Origin: Vespa crabro
Lineage: Eukaryota > Arthropoda > Insecta > Hymenoptera > Vespidae
Assembly: GCF_910589235.1 (NCBI RefSeq)
Contig: NC_060972.1
Span: 62,001-126,000, forward strand
DNA length: 64,000 nt
Direction: 5' to 3'
Part shown: one piece after another, positions 60,270-64,000 of the stretch
Position numbering within the stretch: the first letter of the stretch is position 1
Layout: every line of letters starts with the position of its first letter
Made by a program: the position numbers and the translations under genes
The notes under the pieces: model-generated
Databases searched by the model: none
What the model saw: only the letters and a program-made list of their open reading frames with translations
Told to the model about the DNA's origin: nothing

Positions 60270-61255
60270 GTCACGCGGAGATTTAATTGCGTTACGTTGG
60301 CTCGAAGGACCAATTACGAAAGACTATCAAAAGAAGAATCTTGTTCGCATCCATTATTCATCGTTGAACTTTAAAGACGTGATGTTGGCAACAGGTAAAA
60401 TAGGATTAGATGTGTTTCAACAGATCAGAAAAGATGTTGACAACGTACTTGGATTTGAATATAGTGGAATCAGTATTGGTGGTCGACGTATTATGGGACT
60501 TAATCCAAACAAGTGAGCTAATTAAAAATCATGAGATTGAGATTTAATCGCATATAGAAAATAACAGAAAATGAAAGTAAATGAAATGAATAACATTTTT
60601 TCAGATGCTTATCAAATCTTTATCAAATGGACGAGATTTTTTCTTGGACCGTACCTGAAAGTTGGAGTTTGGAAAATGCAGCGACAGTACCATGCATATA
60701 TTCCACATGTATTGATGCACTTTATATTAACGGAGAAATAAAAAAAGGTGATAGAATTCTTATCCACTTTGGTGCTGGCGGTGTTGGCTAGGCCGCGATT
60801 ACCTTAGCTCTTCACGAAGGCTGTGAAATATTTATTACCGTTGGTACACCAGAAAAACGTAAATTCATTAAAGAAACATTTCCCAGTATCGACGATAATC
60901 ATATTGGAATTTCGAGATACTAGCTTCGAACAAATGATTTTGCAAGAAACCGACGGTAGAGGTGTAGATATAGTTCTAAATTTTTTAACGGAAGTAACAC
61001 TTTTAGCATCTCTGCGTTGTTTAGCCTATAGAGAACAATTTTTAGAAATTGGAAAATTTGACTTAGCCGCAGATAATCCGTTAAACATCGATGTCTTTAC
61101 GAAGGAGATCAGTTTTCATGCTGTAATGTTAGATCAAATTATAGTTACTAAGAACGAAATCAAAAATGAAATAAGTTCAAGAGTAAATAAACTCCTTAAG
61201 GAAAATGCAATCAAACCTATTGCAAAGATCAAATAGAGAAAGCTTTTAGATTCAT
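60270..61255 (+). pseudogene. FAS-B enoyl reductase (ER)
   Basis: ER reduces the enoyl chain with NADPH. The first exon reads SRGDLIALRWLEGPITKDYQ and NVLGFEYSGISIGGRRIMG. The second has the nucleotide-binding motif GAGGVG, followed directly by TAG at 60789-60791 where the family has Gln. After a frameshift near 60900 the frame 60823-61236 carries FRDTSFEQMILQETDGRGVD and LEIGKFDL. FAS-A lacks all but the first 80 bases of this domain. Confidence 0.88.
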
Positions 61256-61359
61256 GGCTGCTGGTAAACATATTGGAAAAGTAAGTTATGGTCGTTGTTT
61301 TAATATTCATTTATTTTTACTATCTTAAATTATTACTGGATATCCGTCTTGAATTTCAT

Positions 61360-62130
61360 AGGTACTCATAAAGATACGCGAAGAAAATGAACAACTGAAT
61401 ACACCGATCTTGACTGAACCTTATTATAGATGTTTCCCGAACAAAGGTTATACAATTATTGGCGGCTTTGGTGGCTTTGGTTTAGAATTAATCGAATGGT
61501 TGGTTCTTCGAAATACTAAAAATATTGTCATTACTTCGCGAAACGGCTTGAAGAATGGTAATCAACAAATGAGAATCAAGAGATGGGAATCATACGGCGT
61601 GAATATTAAGATCCTTGTCGGTCTCGATGCAGCTAATCAAGAAGATTGCGAGCTTATAGTAAAATCAGCAATAGATGAAGGTCCCGTAGATGGTATATTT
61701 AACCTCGCGGTTTTTTCATAGGACCGTATTTGTCATAAACACACTATGAATGCTTTTGAAGAATGTTTCAAGGGAAAGGCCTGGGCAACGAAACGTTTGG
61801 ACGAAGTTACTAGAAACCTTTGTCCAGATCTTCGGCATTTCGTAGTCTTCTACGAAATATGCGAAAAAAGGGTAGAAGAAGGTTTGCCTGGATTAGCTAT
61901 TCAATGGGGAGCGATTGGAGACGTCGGTCTTATTGCAGACATGCAGGATAACGAGAAAGAACTTGTTATTGGCGGCACTTTACAGCAAAAAATAACATCT
62001 TGTTTAAAAGAAATGAATCGATTTTTGGTACAAGATAAACCTATAGTTGCTAGTATGATAATCGCTGAAAGACGATTAGATGGAGTTTGTTCGGACAATG
62101 TCGTAAATACTGTCTTAAAAATTATGTGTA
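61360..62130 (+). pseudogene. FAS-B ketoreductase (KR), active site deleted
   Basis: The cofactor motif GGFGGFGLELIEWLVLRNTK is intact. TAG at 61719-61721 interrupts AVFS. At 61850/61851 the sequence jumps from HFVVF to YEICEK: 66 bases present in FAS-A (the Ser, Tyr and Asn of the active site) are missing, keeping the frame. The rest (AIQWGAIGDVGLIADMQDNE) is open. Confidence 0.88.
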
Positions 62131-62237
62131 AGTTTCGGTTTATCCATGGTTAATGCTAAATTTTATAATTTTATTTTGTTTTCGCCATCTTTTTGTTTAT
62201 CTTTATCTTTTTTAAATAAAGAATTTTTGATTATAGG

Positions 62238-62430
62238 TATTAAAGAATTGAAGAGTATCAATCAACAAATTTCCTTGGCTGAACTTGGAATGGATTCTAT
62301 GATGGGCGTGGAAATAAAACAAACTTTAGAGCGCGAGTATGAAATATATCTCAACGCGGAAAATATTCGCAGCTTAAACTTTGCCAAACTTGTGGAAATA
62401 GATAATAAGCGGGCAGGTGATAGTAATCGT
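62238..62430 (+). pseudogene. FAS-B acyl carrier protein (ACP)
   Basis: The motif LAELGMDSMMGVEIKQTLER contains the Ser that receives the phosphopantetheine arm, and YLNAENIRSLNFAKL completes the fold. The open frame runs 62146-62730 through ACP into TE. ACP is the least damaged domain of FAS-B. Confidence 0.88.
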
Positions 62431-62529
62431 ATTGAAATTGCAACCGACAAAATATTATTTAGTAAAAAAGTATTGATGCAATTGTTCGGCGAAGAATTTT
62501 CCTCCGAATTAATTATCTCCCTTAAAACT

Positions 62530-63545
62530 AACCCAGAGGAAGGTCGGAGCGAGATATTCTTCATTCCAGGTATTGAAGGCTATGGTATAATTTTCGAAAG
62601 TTTAGAATCGAAAATTAAGTCGCCAGCCACTTGTTTCCAACTTAGGACAAATTATGAATTAGAAACTGTAGAAGACATGGCCCGTTCATTTCTACCGATA
62701 TACTCTTTAACTAAAGATATATTTGATTAAAATAAATATTATTCAATCTGTTGTATTAAAATGGTATGCAACTTTACATATTACAGCATATGCTAGAGAA
62801 ACTTAAAGATCGAAAAGATTTTACTTTAGTGGGGTACTCATTTGGATCGCTTGTAACAATTGAACTCACGCGACAATTAGAAAACAAAGGGTATAAAGGC
62901 CGGCTAATTTTGATAGACAGTGCTTCTCAACTAATGAAAGAACTTGTAAACCTACAGTTACAATCGTCTTCGGAGGAAGAGCTACAAAACAAAGTTTTTG
63001 TTTTTATGGCAAAGACATAAATATATGTTAATATTGAACAGGTTTGTCAATATTGAACAGTTTTTGTATTTCTTGCTATTGTCAAACGAATTTCAAAACG
63101 TTACTTTCCAGCTTGTACTTGAATTGGAAAAATCCAAAACGTGGGATGAGAAGGTAAATGCATTCTTTAATGTATTGCCTCCCGAACACAAGCAATTATA
63201 TTTGGAACGAGTTCTAAAAAATGCTCTCCTTTCATTTTATGTGAGATTGCAAGCATCCATGAAATATAATCCAGAACCTATACCATATATAAGAACTCCA
63301 ATCACATTGTTCAAGCCAATGTTATCGTCTGTACGACATATCTCGAATGATTATGGACTACAGAAAGTAAGTTTAAAAATTTTTATACATCATAAATATA
63401 ACATTAATCTACTATAAAATATTTTTATTCTCAGATAACTGGCGGCAAAGTAGAAGTACATGTTATTGATGGCAATCATTCCACGATATTAGAAAACAAT
63501 GAAATTGCAATGGTGATTAATCGTGAACCGCTTCAGCAGGTCTAA
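62530..63545 (+). pseudogene. FAS-B thioesterase (TE)
   Basis: TE releases the finished fatty acid. IFFIPGIEGYG opens the domain. The nucleophile motif GYSFG is intact near 62835, and the last exon (63435-63545) carries the catalytic His in VIDGNHSTILENN. A 19-base imperfect tandem duplication (63023-63041 and 63042-63060, sharing AATATTGAACAG) and an upstream stop break the frame in the middle. FAS-A retains only the first segment. Confidence 0.85.
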
Positions 63546-64000
63546 TAAGAATTAAATATAATAAAATAATATATATATTTGCATAGAGTTTAGTTTCATT
63601 CGCAGATGTGATAATAATTAATTTCGTCAACATTTTTTATTTATTCAAATGATCTACTAGAATGATATTGCAACACAAACATGTGTAATTTCACATTATT
63701 ATTATTATAAACTTGATCACATTCATTACTTATGTATTTTTACTTGGATTTATAAATATATCGTTTATTAAAAATTTCCTTGTATTCTAAATATATATTT
63801 TATAATATTACTTTGAATATTATTATTATTACTAACATAAACATAATTTTATTATAAATACATTTCATATTATGAGATGTTATTATGAAAACAAGGGAAT
63901 TTATATTTAACGATATAATTATAAATTGAAGCAAAAATACATAAAAAACGAATAAAACCTATTTTTCAAAAGTAATGCGAAACTACAAGCTGTTCGTATC
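63546..64000. other. AT-rich 3' flank of FAS-B
   Basis: No gene is supported. AT-rich DNA with TTATTATTA tracts. It probably contains the former 3' untranslated region. Confidence 0.5.
63560..63565 (+). terminator. Candidate polyadenylation signal of FAS-B
   Basis: AATAAA lies 15 bases after the stop codon. In DNA this AT-rich the hexamer is expected often by chance, so this is tentative. Confidence 0.3.

Larger units (their letters stand above)
54964..63545 (+). pseudogene. FAS-B: fatty acid synthase pseudogene, all domains represented
   Basis: This is the more complete fatty acid synthase copy, with exons for KS, AT, DH, the structural region, ER, KR, ACP and TE in family order. The start is ATG 54964 (MNEFKEPEKSYKFFKYADPE) and the end TAA 63543-63545. 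Stops at 55366-55368, 55998-56000, about 58854-58856, 60789-60791 and 61719-61721 break it. So do frameshifts near 57866, 59262, 60900 and 63023-63060. The AT nucleophile is replaced and the KR active site deleted. Introns keep GT/AG borders, so it is not a processed copy. A functional FAS elsewhere in the genome is expected. I am sure of the family and of the damage, barring assembly errors. Confidence 0.95.

Overview
This window looks like nuclear DNA of an insect, most likely a hymenopteran. It is very AT-rich, is cut by spliceosomal introns with GT/AG borders, is full of (TA)n, (CT)n and (TAA)n microsatellites, and carries decayed insect transposons (Ty3/gypsy, Mutator-like with a YqaJ nuclease domain, piggyBac). 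The order Hymenoptera is an inference from family resemblance. I see no bacterial genes, CRISPR array, tRNA or rRNA.

The only host gene family is an animal type I fatty acid synthase (FAS) in two plus-strand copies, here called FAS-A and FAS-B. FAS-B (54964-63545) runs through KS, AT, DH, a pseudo-methyltransferase/structural region, ER, KR, ACP and TE, but has in-frame stops, frameshifts, a lost AT nucleophile and a deleted KR active site. FAS-A is split. Its 5' part (16135-21530, KS to the first codons of ER) is separated by 13.8 kb of unrelated DNA from a 3' part (35322-36705, KR, ACP and the first piece of TE). Most of ER and the rest of TE are missing. Both copies are pseudogenes with mostly private lesions, but two frameshifts sit at the same sites in both.

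The two copies belong to a larger segmental duplication. Block 1 is about 6060-21530 and block 2 about 38795-60365. Each block holds, in order, AT-rich DNA, a dead minus-strand Mutator-like transposase, several kb of non-coding DNA, an unclassified repeat (family R) in inverted orientation, and the FAS copy. Block 2 also received a cluster of three piggyBac remnants (39033-43430) and keeps a longer minus-strand R copy (about 47530-50400).

Region by region: 1-3992, a Ty3/gypsy element (A) on the minus strand with its 5' LTR, cut by the window edge. 3993-6050, non-coding DNA and a 1-kb solo LTR (family B). 6060-16080, block 1 up to FAS-A. 16135-21530, FAS-A 5' part. 21531-35320, a repeat graveyard: R copy, two copies of repeat family S, a solo LTR A, a solo LTR B with a perfect 5-bp target duplication, and a dead minus-strand gypsy element (C). 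35322-36705, FAS-A 3' part. 36706-38795, nothing recognised. 38795-54960, block 2 up to FAS-B. 54964-63545, FAS-B. 63546-64000, AT-rich 3' flank.

No functional new system is visible. The points most worth following are the lesions shared by both FAS copies, the uneven divergence between them, the unclassified families R and S, and the fact that every recognisable transposon coding remnant lies on the minus strand, opposite to the FAS copies, as in a uni-strand piRNA cluster. Divergence counts are by eye on short aligned stretches.
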